The position numbers and the translations under genes were made by a program. Below the pieces are notes generated by a model. The model ran no database searches and was not told the origin of the DNA. It saw only the letters and a program-made list of their open reading frames with translations. From positions 57,426,228-57,490,227 of the forward strand of contig OX638369.1 of assembly GCA_951812925.1 (NCBI GenBank): a stretch of 64,000 bases of DNA. Reading direction: 5' to 3'. Source of the DNA: Calliopum simillimum (lineage: Eukaryota > Arthropoda > Insecta > Diptera > Lauxaniidae). This document shows, piece after piece, positions 33,801 through 45,800 of this stretch. Every line of letters begins with the position of its first letter. Position 1 is the stretch's first letter.

Positions 33801-36800
33801 AAAAATAACGCTAGATCTAGTCAAATTTGCCCAAAAATACACATAAAGTTAGGAAATATTTAAGAATCATGCCTGCCTAGTTTGAGAACTCTAGCGTTTT
33901 TTTTTTTTTGGACTTAAAACAAAATTAGGATTTTAAATTTTTTTGCATACGCCATTTTGGATTTAAGAATTTTAGAAATTTGTTTTCAGATTCATGATCA
34001 ACGACTTCGAAAATACCCGAGTGATGAAATTTATTTAAAACTTTTGCATTTTATATTTTTCAGAATTCTGTGAAAAATGTGATGAGGCTAACGCATATCC
34101 AGAATGTTCGGTAGATAATTCAATGTTACAATTCAATTTGACAATACATTGCCAAAAATCTGTGGAGAAAAATTGTACACTTGGCATTGGTGAGAACGAA
34201 TAATCATTTCTTTATTAAAACTACAAATAAATTAATATTTTTAGTGGAAACTGCCGTGGAAGAAGAAGGAGGCATCATTATTTTTGTATGCCGACTCGAG
34301 GAGAGTAACATGGATTTACCTACCAATGAACTCGAAACAGATCACATCCGAGTGGTACCAATAGCAAAAGAACATTCAACAGAAACGACACAAAAGGAAA
34401 TGGAGATACATTCTGAAGGAAATACAGAAGACGATAACATAAAAGCAATGTCTACCACCACCACCAATGTGCCCACTTTGGCAACCGTTGCTGTAAATGA
34501 TAATGACAGTGCTATAATGGACAATGATGGTAGCGCATCAATTGTCAATGATCAAACAATTGCTGTAGCCACATCAACAGTTCCTGAAATTATACAACCC
34601 AGTTCGGAAGCTGCTGTTTTATCAGAAATCGAAAATATGTCGTTAGATAATGATATTGCTCAAAATAAACACGAGCTGGAAGATTTAACTCCAAATTCAC
34701 CAGACTATCAGGGTGATGAGCCCAAAGTTGAAATTCAAACGCCAGTGGAAACGGAACATAACGAAATATCAGTGATGGAAAATAATGCGCTAGATGTTGA
34801 ACCAATCAAACAAACCGAAAATATTGCAGAGGAAAAGCCAACACAAATGATGACTACCGAAATGCTGGTGGATAAAACATTTGAAATGACTACTCGAGCA
34901 GCTTCGATGCAAAAATGTTTTACCTGTTCCAGCTCAAACGATCCGAATTGTGTAACGAAACCACAAAAGCAAATTGATTGCATTAAAGTGGACGGCACGA
35001 AGGCGGGTTGTTATACACTTCTTAAAGGTGAGTTTCCATATAAATTGTAATTTTCCAAACAAATAAAAAATCGATTGAGCACATGCACTACGTTGCCTTT
35101 CTGTGTCACAAAAATTCACTCAATTGTGTTATTTGCTAAAAACGGATAGTCAAAAATTTTGTTTAATTTGTAACTATGCAATGATCCTAAATATTGTTAA
35201 TGTCAGATTGAACTTACATGATTTATATGCATGACCATTTGTATACCCTACGCCCAGGGTATATTCACTCTGTCCTTGTTTGTAGCGCAGAGAAGAAGGC
35301 GTCGCAAGTATGGAAAAGTGTATATGGGGTAATATTCGTCAGACTTACTCTCTAAAATTTGATTTTAATTTTATATTTTTTTAATGATTCTCCGATAAAA
35401 ATTATCGTATTTTTTAATTTTTCGTTTTGGTGAAAATAATCAAAGTTGTGATTTTTTTAAAGTTTCATGTTTTGAGAAAACAATTTTTTTGTAGTTAATT
35501 TATTTCAGAAACTATTAGCTATGGGAAAAAATGGCCATAACGTAAAATGTAGATAACAAATTGAATATTTTGAATATGCAAAAAAAAAAAAAAAATTTTA
35601 TCTAAAATTATTGATAGTAAACTTGTAACAAAGTAAACAATTTGATTTTTTTAATGTTGGTGTCTTTTTATTTTACTTAATTTTTAACATGAATTCTTTA
35701 TTCAATTCTGTTTAAATATCCAATTAGTTTGGATTGGAACTCGTAATAGTTCTCGAGATATAACGATTTTTTGAATATAAAATGATCATATTTCATATAA
35801 GAGGCGTCACCTCCTGAGTCGATATTGCAATGTCCGTTTGACCGGCTTTCTGTGTAAATATTTTTCACGGGAAAACTAAGCAAGATAATTCGATGAAATT
35901 TGGTACACTGCCTTCGTTGTCAAAGATAGTTCGTGGGATTAAAAAGGAGCAAAATCGGTCAACGGGCAGGCCTATCGCCTTTACAAAAGTTAAATTCAAA
36001 ACGCAATATTAAGAGTATTTTTCGTGATAATGGAACCAAGCTACACATAAATACTGTGGATTCTAATTGCAAGCTCTGAGCAGTATCTATGTGAACTCAG
36101 AAAAAAGGGCGTGGCACCTTCCATTTATGAAAATTTCAAAATGCTATACTGAAAGCGTTTTTTGAGATAATCCAACCAAATTTCACTCAGATACTAAGAA
36201 CAGTAAAAGGAAGCTCTGAGCAATAACAGTCGTGGCATATCTCAAACAAGTAAAATTTACGTAATTCTGTAGTGCAAGCAACATTTGAGATAATGCAAAT
36301 AATTTTCGCATAGATGCTTGGAAAAGTTAGTGATCAGATCTATCAATATCTAAGTAAATTCGAGGGAGTTGCATCTTTCAAAATACTGCAGTGTAGGGTA
36401 TTTAATTTTTGACCAGGTCAAAGATATCACCCTTACTAGTTATACATCCAAGGTATATTCACTTTCTTCTTCCGTTTGTAACGCGGAGAAGAAGACGTGG
36501 CACGTATGTAAAAATATATATATTTTTGATCAGCATCACCTCCTGAGTCGGTATAGCCATGTCTGTTTGTCTGTCCGTTGAAATAATTGCAATATTTTAT
36601 ATGAGGAAGATAATTCTATGAAATTTGGTACACTGCCTTGGTCGTCAAAATTAACTAGACTTGTTGGTATGCCTACCACCCATACAAAAAAAATATATTC
36701 AAAATGCAACTTTGGGAGCCAAAACCAAAATACAAATAAATACTTAAGATGTTAAGCGCAAGCTTACCACGCCTACTTTTTAGAGGGAAGGGGGGTTAGA

Positions 36801-39800
36801 GGTAGGGGTGTCGTAGACCCCCATGCAAAAAGTTCACAAATATACTTGCACCTATGGCATCTTTCCTCATAAATATTTGTACATTTTAGCGTGTAAATTG
36901 TGTTTATCATTCACATTGTCAAACTTGGGGGGATTGAACAAGAGGGTATAGCACTCCATACATAATTCTATATCTCTAATTCCGTTTTTCTCTAATTTTA
37001 CACCAATTTTAGACCTTAAATTAATTTTAAAGAACTTTAAAAAATTTTGCTCTGTAATGCCTTTCGAACAAGCCTAAGGTCATGAATCATTTTACATTAT
37101 AATCAATATCACGGTTTTCTAAAAACTTTTAAACCGGTTTTTTTGGAAAACCTTACGTGACGGATAGCTTATTCGTATTAAGGAGACCAAAATACACTAA
37201 AAACATTTTTCAAAACTCTTGGGGCTTTCAAAAGTGTCAAGATTGTTGTACAGCAGTGGTCGGCAAATTTAAGAGAGAGAATTTATGCTTGAGGGAAAAT
37301 AGATAAAAGATAGAAAAGGATAGACATAGATATGTACATAGATTTATGAGTGCACAATTGTGCCATGGAGTGCCGATCACTGTTGTACAGTATTATTAAT
37401 GCAACTTGGGTAAGGCATCAGTGGACAGTAAATGATTCTTGATTTTCAGTTTTTCTTTAAGTGATACTGCTTTAATTCTAATTTCTATTTTAAGTAAAAT
37501 ACTTGAAAAACTGCATTCGTCTTATTATAAGGAGGATGGGATGCTCACGTGGGGTTCTTAAATCACTGAAAATCTGCTAGCGTAATACTTGAGCGGGTCC
37601 AAAAGCATCGGATAGCAATAATCTTCCATATTAAACTTTACTTTTCAATTTTACCAATAGGAGTTTTTCTTTCCGAGTTATCAGCCGTTGAAATAAAGGT
37701 ACTTTAGCTTCATACGAATATATCTTAGTCCTTTATCTATAGTTAAGATACCTAATAAAAAGCATCTCTAGCATTAGCTATTTATCTAAGGTCTTTTCTT
37801 CTTGCAATATGTTTGAATCATCGAAATTTGAGTAAAATCCAACGACTGATACGACAGTCTTCTTAGTAGTTCTACTTTTTGATCAATCCTCTCTCTGAAA
37901 CTGGCTATAAATGTGATTGCTTTGTATATTATTGCACACTGTCTCGTATTTGTCGTACGATTTTTAAATCACTCTTTTTAATAGTTTTTAAGCAATTAAA
38001 ACATAAATAAAATTATACTTATCTTGTAAATATTGTCATAAAACTTCCCTATCGCTTAATGTCAGCACACTTTTATGCAGTCAAACATATGTAACTGTAT
38101 CTCATGACATGTTTTCACCTCAAACAGATCTTTTACCGATCAAATAAAGCCCTTTCTTTTATTCCTATGAGTGGCTCAGGTTTTAGAGTACTAGCTTTTT
38201 AGTATGGTGATTCAAATCTAGCTATGCCAAAAATTTATATGGTGCGTCCCATGTCAACTATGCCACCTAGTAGCTCAAAATCTTGTACGTCCAAATAAGT
38301 CATAAGGGGACTCATTTTGTTTTGTTGAAGTGTCTACTTTCGAATGACGGGTGCTGTTTTTGAAAATATCACCAGTGGGCGGTGTACCTCCTATAGAGGT
38401 GATATATATTATATCTAAAGGAATATATGAGATATTTCAATAAAATTTCGTTGAAAGGTGCAAATTATAGGTACCTTAGGATAAACGAAAAGTGGACAGC
38501 ATTGAACTAGTGCCACGCCCACTTTTAAAAAATTTAAGAATTTTACTCAATATTTCTCGTAAACATGCACATGAAGTAGATTTTGATTAAAGTAGGAGGA
38601 CATTGAATGGGTGGATCTAGTGCTTGTATATCTGGCAAACATTATAAAATTGTTGATTTGATACCTTTTGAGTTATTTAAAAGGTGTATAGGATAGAAAA
38701 ATGTATGGGTAAGGATACTGATAAAAATGAATCAACTCATACGAAAGTATATGAAAATGTGCAATGAAAGAAGTGCAGAGAAAAGGCATCAATATATTAG
38801 GATCAAAGCTGAAAGAAGTCCATCACATGTGATACTTTAATCATACTAAAGAGTGAGATCGAGAAAATCTTAACACACGTTTTACCTAATAATTTTTGTT
38901 GGGAGTAAAATTTAAAAATTTCTTTGATCTAGTTTTCTTTGAAAAATATGTCAGTTATTATTTTTAATGACCAACATGTTGATTTGTTGTGAGTTTGATC
39001 AAAATGAGTGAAGAAATTTTCAAAAAAATCCAAATTAGTCCTACCAAAAATTGGCCAAAGAATTGAAGGTTTGATGTCAAACTGTTTCCAATGTTATTTA
39101 ACAGTTTCAGGAGAATTTGACCATTGATAGGACACCTGGTTCGGGAAGAAAACAAGGACCGCATGATATTGGAAAAGCCAAGAAAATTTAAAGCATATTG
39201 AAAAGATCTCCAAACACATCTGCTAGAAAAGCTGCCCGGTTAGCCTAGTGCGCTGAATATTTGGTGCGAAAAGTTAAAGCTAATGCAGGTTTGAAAACAT
39301 ACAAAGTCCAAAAAGACAGGAATGCTGCAAAAAATTTAGATGCCAAAAGTATGGCTCGTAAACTAAAATCGAATTTTATACAAAAATATTCATGTTGTAT
39401 AATGGACGACGAAACGTATGTACTGGCAGATTTTACGCAGCTTCCGGGTCAAAATTTTTATGTTGCTGATGATCGAGGAAATGTCGAAGAACAATTTAGA
39501 ATCCAACAGCAGACAAATTTTCCTAAAAAATTCCTGGTATGGCAAGCTATATTTAGTTGCGGCAAAAGAAGCAAGTCATTTGTTACAGTAGGCTCTATAA
39601 ATACCGAAATATACATCAAAGAATGTTTGAAAAAAGATTTCTTCTTTTCATAAGGTTGCACAATGTATCCACATATTTTTGGCTCGATTTGTCATGGCAA
39701 GAAAGCTGTAGAGTGGTACCAAAGCTATGACATAGCTTTAATACCAAGAGAGGCCAATCATCCAAATTGTCCAGAGCTAAGACCAGTGAAGAGGTACTGG

Positions 39801-42800
39801 GCTCTTGTGAAAAGAAACTTAAAGAGCACAAAAAAGGTGTCCCAAAATATCAAAGATTTTACAAGGAGATGGCCAAACTGTTCCAAAAAGTTGTCTGAAT
39901 GAACTATCAAATCTCTAATGGAAGGTTTACCGAAAAAGGTCCACGAATAGCGGTTAGAACTACAATAAAAGTTATATTTTTCTGTAATTTGTAAAATATT
40001 ATCAAATAAATAAAAAAAAAAAATCAAAACTTTAAGATCAACCGTTTAAAAATTATTGAATATTATATATGTTAAGATTTTTTCGATCTCACTCCTTACT
40101 TCTTGTGTCCTTTATTTCCTCTTTAAGCATCAGGTCCCGATATTCTATATAAACATATAACGTACTGCATTTGCTCTTTCGATCGATACCCAATTCCTGG
40201 GACATAAGAACAAAGCTATCAATTAAGACTCATATTTTCAGGAACTGTGCTGCAACGTGGATGCTTAGTTGACTTAAAAGTGAATGAGTCGAAAAGTTGC
40301 CTATCCGCATCAAATTCAAAGTGTCAAATATGTCCAGAATCTGGTTGTAACAAGGATCCATGGCCACAATGCTACAACTGTAGCTCTAAAGATGATCCAG
40401 AATGTGCTTGGTGGCGTGAGGGGGCAAAAGACATCATTACGCATACGCTGTGCGCTGATTTTAAAGATCAATGTCTAATTGCCGTGGATGCAGCAGGTAT
40501 AACAGGGCGTGCCTGTTCAAATCCCAATGTGGAATGTTCAAATGAAAATCTATGTGAACTTTGTTCTTCTAATCTATGCAATGCTGGAGTTTTCCCAGCA
40601 AAACGACGTCGCTGTCTTCAATGTGCAGGCACTATTGAATGTGAAATATGAATCCAATGATCATTGCTTTTTGTACGCAAATGACACAAATCAAATGATT
40701 CGTGGCTGTACATCTTCCGATGAGGAATTTCGAAATTGTCAATTGATTGGTGGCTCCACTAAATGCAGGCGTTGTTCTGACTCTGATAATTGTAATGACA
40801 CGCCATTGAAGTTACCAGCAAAACTTTCGTGTAGTCGTTGCGATAACCGCCATCAAAATTCAATATCAATTAATGATGCTGCAGAAGATTTTAAGGCACT
40901 AGCATGTGCCTGGGCGCAGTCCACAGAAAATATGGTCAATTGTACAAACACATATCCATATTATCTGCAAGAGTCCTGTTTGACAATTTATCATCCTGAT
41001 ATGGAGTATGCAGTAAGAGATTGTTCTTTTGATTTCGGTGCTTGTGAAAAATCGGATTATACATGCCAATCGTGTTTTGAAAATGGTTGCAATTCGGGGA
41101 ACATGAAATGGCAATATTGCCTACAATGCAGCAGTGATATGGAACCAAGTTGTGCTACCGATGCTGCAAAAATTCAGTTAACAAAATGTTCTGCACCTGT
41201 GCAACCTTATGAATTACGTGGATGCTTTACGAAAAAGGATGGTAGGAATGAAATTACTTTAAATACATTGAGGGTATACATTGAAACATGTAAATGCGCC
41301 CGAAAACCTCGTAAAGTCGTACAGTCTTACGAGTTTACGAGGTTTTCGCGAATCTTTTACACATTTCAAAGAATACCCTAACTATCTTTTAAAAAATTCC
41401 TCTACAGATGACATGCCTCATAAGCTTTCATGAAATTCATAAAACAATTTTGGTGCTTGCAATTTAAAATAGGGTTTTGCATTCTTAAAAGTTGTAAAAA
41501 TTTCTGGATCAGTTTTTCTGTAGTAAATATTATGTTCGCTTTCCTTTGCTGTTGTAATATGTGTTTTATTTGTTAAGTGTGTTTAATGTGATTGTAAAAA
41601 ACTAAACAAATTGTAAAAAACTAAACATAAGCTGTGATTAATTGCGTCAATCTTTATTATACAAGGTGTCCCAAAAAAAAGTTTATAAGTATTTAGAGGA
41701 CCAATTTAAAAAAAAGTAAGCCATCTTTCAGAAATGTGTTTAATACACAGTACTGCGTTTTTGAAAAAGTTAAAAAAGTGTAGAATCAGAGTAGATGTTT
41801 TTTTATAGATTTTTGCTCGCTGAATCCGAAAATGACCTCCGATTTGCTTCATCACTTCTAGTTTTTTTACAATCGAGTTTGAAATTTTGGAAAATTAATT
41901 AAATTTCTGGTATTTTCCGAAAAACTGTTTGGATTTTTCATTTTTTCTGAAACGATATCGAGCCCTAACCGCAATAGTAGCGTATGCGACAAAAAGCAAA
42001 TTTTACAGGAGAGAGTTTTTTTCATTTTTTTTCGAACATGCATGGCGGATTTTTTTAAAACGTTAAATGTAGTCTATATTACACCTCATATAAATAATAT
42101 ACGCGTTTTTGAATTGATTTTGTGTATATTTCACTCATTTATGGCGCATACGACATTTTCGCAGTCACTCTTGGCGAAGATTGAAATTAAAATGTGGCGC
42201 ATACGTTTTTTAAAATTACATGGTTTTGCCTTTGAAAAATACATTTATTACATTTATTTAATACATAGAAAGAAATTTGTAACAATTTGGATGGTTGAAA
42301 TTGTACCAACCCACAAAAACGGTCAGATTGACTGTAATATTGTTAATTTACAGTACTATCTAGTATTAAAAACTTACAAAATATCACACACACACATCGT
42401 TTGAACTTGGTTTTACTCCGATGTATTCCCACTCCAGGTCTTTTTTTTTTGCAAAGTTGTTCATAAAGGTCGAAATATACAGAAAAAGTTTTTTTTTAAA
42501 ATCGATCAACGAGCTCACCGATTTTCCGAGTCGAATTCAGGTTACCAAATGTTCTTCACATTGTTTCTGCATTAAACTATAAAGTTTGACAAAAACTAAC
42601 TAAAAACTGGGTGTGCAGTTAGTTTTCTGTTTGTTTTTAGATTCAGAAATATTGCTTTTGAAAGTTTTAACTGATCGCGTTAACGAGATATTGTATTTTT
42701 AACAACTTTTTTTTGAAATTTTTTTGTTAAAAAAAATGAACTTTCGCGTTTTTTTAGAAAATAAGCAACGGACGAAAACAAGACAGATCATTTTCAATTT

Positions 42801-45800
42801 TAATTTTGATGTTGAATCCGAATCTGGTTTTAGAATTGCTATATCTAAAATGGTTTGAGAGAAATCCTAGCCTAAAGTTAAAGTTAAGTTAAAATAAATT
42901 TTTTTTTTATTCTTTTGAGGTTATATAATAGAACAAGGCAATCCGTAGCCATAAAACATTGAAAAACACCTTGAAGCCCTATTATTTTACTTCAAAACCC
43001 ATCATAAATTATACCGATATATTTTTTCTTCTTCGAATTATTCTAACCTGAAATGGTGAAAAAGGAAAAATCCACGTTTTTTTGATATTTCAGCTTACGA
43101 TATCTCGAAGACAAAAAAAGATATCGATATAATTCACACTGATTTTCAAAGTAAAAGACTGGGGCTTCAAGCTTCATTTTCAATCCTTCGAGCTTACTTT
43201 TACAACGAAGCCTCTTTACAAAATTTCCACGGACACACAAGCATCCATCCAAACAGACGGAAATGGCTATACCGACTTAAAAGGTGATTCTGACGAGGAA
43301 TATATATACTTTTCCATACCTGCTACGCCTCCTTCTCTGGTTTTTGAGGTGCTTACGTTCTTTTTGCGGTCAACAAAAAACATATGTGGCTCTTACGACA
43401 TAATTGAAAGTGCGATATCTTTGTTAATACACAAAATTCAGTTTTAATATTTGGCATATAGATGTGAATGACATTTTAGAACAGAGGTGTGCACCTGGAG
43501 CAAAAATTTTTTCATCTTGCTCCCATATAAACTTGATTTTGAAGCCTTACGTCATAAACGTAAGGCCTGGGTTTATGTTTTTTTCAAATGCTAAGTTTTT
43601 CTAAACAGAAGCCAACAACAACAAAAAGTACAAATATCCTGCCGAATTTAACACGCTACTTGTTCGCAAGTGTCAGTCCAATTCTAGTTTTGAAGGAAAC
43701 CAACGAATGAATATCAGTAAACAACAACAACAAAATTTGCAACAACAATTGCATACGCTGATTCTCTACGAACTTCAAAAAATAAAATTCAATGCGAGCG
43801 ACCGCAACAACAATTTTATGCAGCTTGAAGTCAAGTGAGTTGAAGCCTTTTTCGTTGCGATCGTAGAGCAACGGGAATTATTATTTTATCATTGATTTGT
43901 TGTTGTCATTGCATCCCTCGAATTTGAAATTTTTATGTTTTAATTTTTTTCGAAGAATGCTTGGGGACTTACATTTTGCAAATTTCGTGAGCTAGCTCTT
44001 TTAATCAGCCGATTAAATATTTTAGCTCCCTTACGTTACTTGTGTGCACACCTCTGTTTTAGAACATATTTGCATCAAAAAAAAAATTTCGAAAAAATGT
44101 CGCATACGCTACTGTTGCGGTTAGGGCTCGATTTATTATATCTTAGTATGTGATTTTGATTGATATTTTAGTGCTTACTTCAAATAAAACTAACTGGACA
44201 GTGTTATGCAATAACGAGTCAACCCACTTGAAAATAGTTTTGAGATATTTACGTTTTTGTGTAGATGTCGTAGAACAAATGATATGAAAATGTCAAACAA
44301 ATTTTGTTGTTTTCAACCTCTTCTTAACAATATTTAGGTTCGACTTTTTAAGAATAGGTACTTCTTCATATTTAGAATCGAACTGCATTCATAAGTCGAA
44401 AAAAATTTCTTTGAGGGTTGACTCGTTATTGCATAACAGTGTCCAACTGTTTTGTCTATTAGGACTGATTTAAAATGAAAAAGAGAATATAGCGATACAA
44501 AAATACGATTTTTTCGAAAAACATTTATTTACATATTATTTTATCCATACTTATGATATCTAGTTTTCTGAAAAGTAAGACTTCTTTTGGAACTCTTCCT
44601 TGAGTGTACAGCATTTGGCTTATCCCTTTTGAGCACCCAGCATTAGTCCACTATCATGTGTCCATCCCATTTGCCTTGATATCTTCTTTCTATTTCCTTG
44701 ATGTCTTGGTGGAATCTCTCTCTCTGTTTTTCACTGTATTTCCCAAGATTTTCTGGAAAGTACTCCAATTGCGTGTGAAGGAAATGAACTTTCAAGCTCA
44801 TGTTTCTAACAATGTTTCTATAGTTTGGATCTTTTTTATTTCCAAGAAAATTTTCTTTGAATGAATCGTTGAATGCTATCCATCCTTCATTTTCTTCTTT
44901 CTTCGTGTGTTATAAAGACTTCATCATTTATAAGTTTCCTTATATCAGGACCAGTAAAAACACCTTACAACTTTCCCCCGGAAAGACCAGGGAACTTCTT
45001 ACAGATGTACAGACAACACTTTCCATTTTTTCGTAATGGGTATTTCCATGGTAACTCGCGTTACAATTAGAACATTTTTTAAGAGTTTAATGGAGCTTTT
45101 GAGGCTCAGCCTTTGGATTTACTAATAAAATTGGATTCTTTATAAACAAAATACTTTGTTCTTGTTGCACATTAGTTAAAATTTTTGGTGATAACTTAAT
45201 ATTTAACCAGTAAAATAGTGAATAGTGCTGGTAACTCGCGTTACCATTTTTGGACAACATGTTCAGAGCGTAAATTTCTTTCGCAAGTTTCTGCGTAATT
45301 TGTGGGTAAATTTCTTTACATTAGACATAAATAAAGGCAGCAGGATATCAATAAGTATTTCTTTATTAGAAACAACAATATTAAGTGGTTTTTTTTTAAA
45401 ATAATGCAAAAATTATGTGGTAACTCGCGTTACATAAAAATAGGTAACTCGCGTTACTATCGATTTTAAGACCAATACAGAGGTCCTTTTCAAGTTCATA
45501 GGTATAAAAATTAAAATTGGGTCAAAATACAAGAATAATAAAGAATTACTTCTGGCTTTTATGCACAGGAACCAAAACTAGATCAAAATTTGATATTTGT
45601 TTAACTAAGTCTATTATATCGCGATTGAAATTAAATACAGATGGTATATTATCATCACAACTATTACTGTCACCACTAGATTCATAACTTTCCTCGCAGA
45701 AGTACCGTTTCATTTTTATGCCCGTTTTTACTTCTTCTGATGTGCAGAAATTAACTTAGAAACGCGATAATAACGAATTGCATTGTCAAATCTTGATTTT

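Larger units (their letters stand above)
41960..44130. mobile_element. Nested TIR element 1 (CGAGCCCTAACCGCAA ends), 2.17 kb
   Basis: The ends are inverted: CGAGCCCTAACCGCAA-AGTAG followed by CGTATGCGAC at 41960-41998, and the opposed copy at 44099-44130. It splits the left arm of the CACAG element; the uninterrupted sequence is preserved in the right arm near 47310-47330. It contains a GCCACGCCC-family tail fragment (43180-43345) and a hAT-type element (43482-44056). No transposase recognised. Confidence 0.8.

Noticed and set aside
40630..40660. A short intron as explanation for the frame change in gene A exon 4
   Set aside because: No GT...AG pair of workable length in the interval, and the protein is shortened at the same point.
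41242..41381. Reading gene A exon 4 on past 41241 to its stop
   Set aside because: The extension enters the hairpin and breaks the domain. The donor at 41242 restores the RGC spacing with exon 5 in phase 1.
42042..42404. 120-codon plus-strand frame
   Set aside because: Lies inside the nested TIR element at 41960-44130; no family resemblance.
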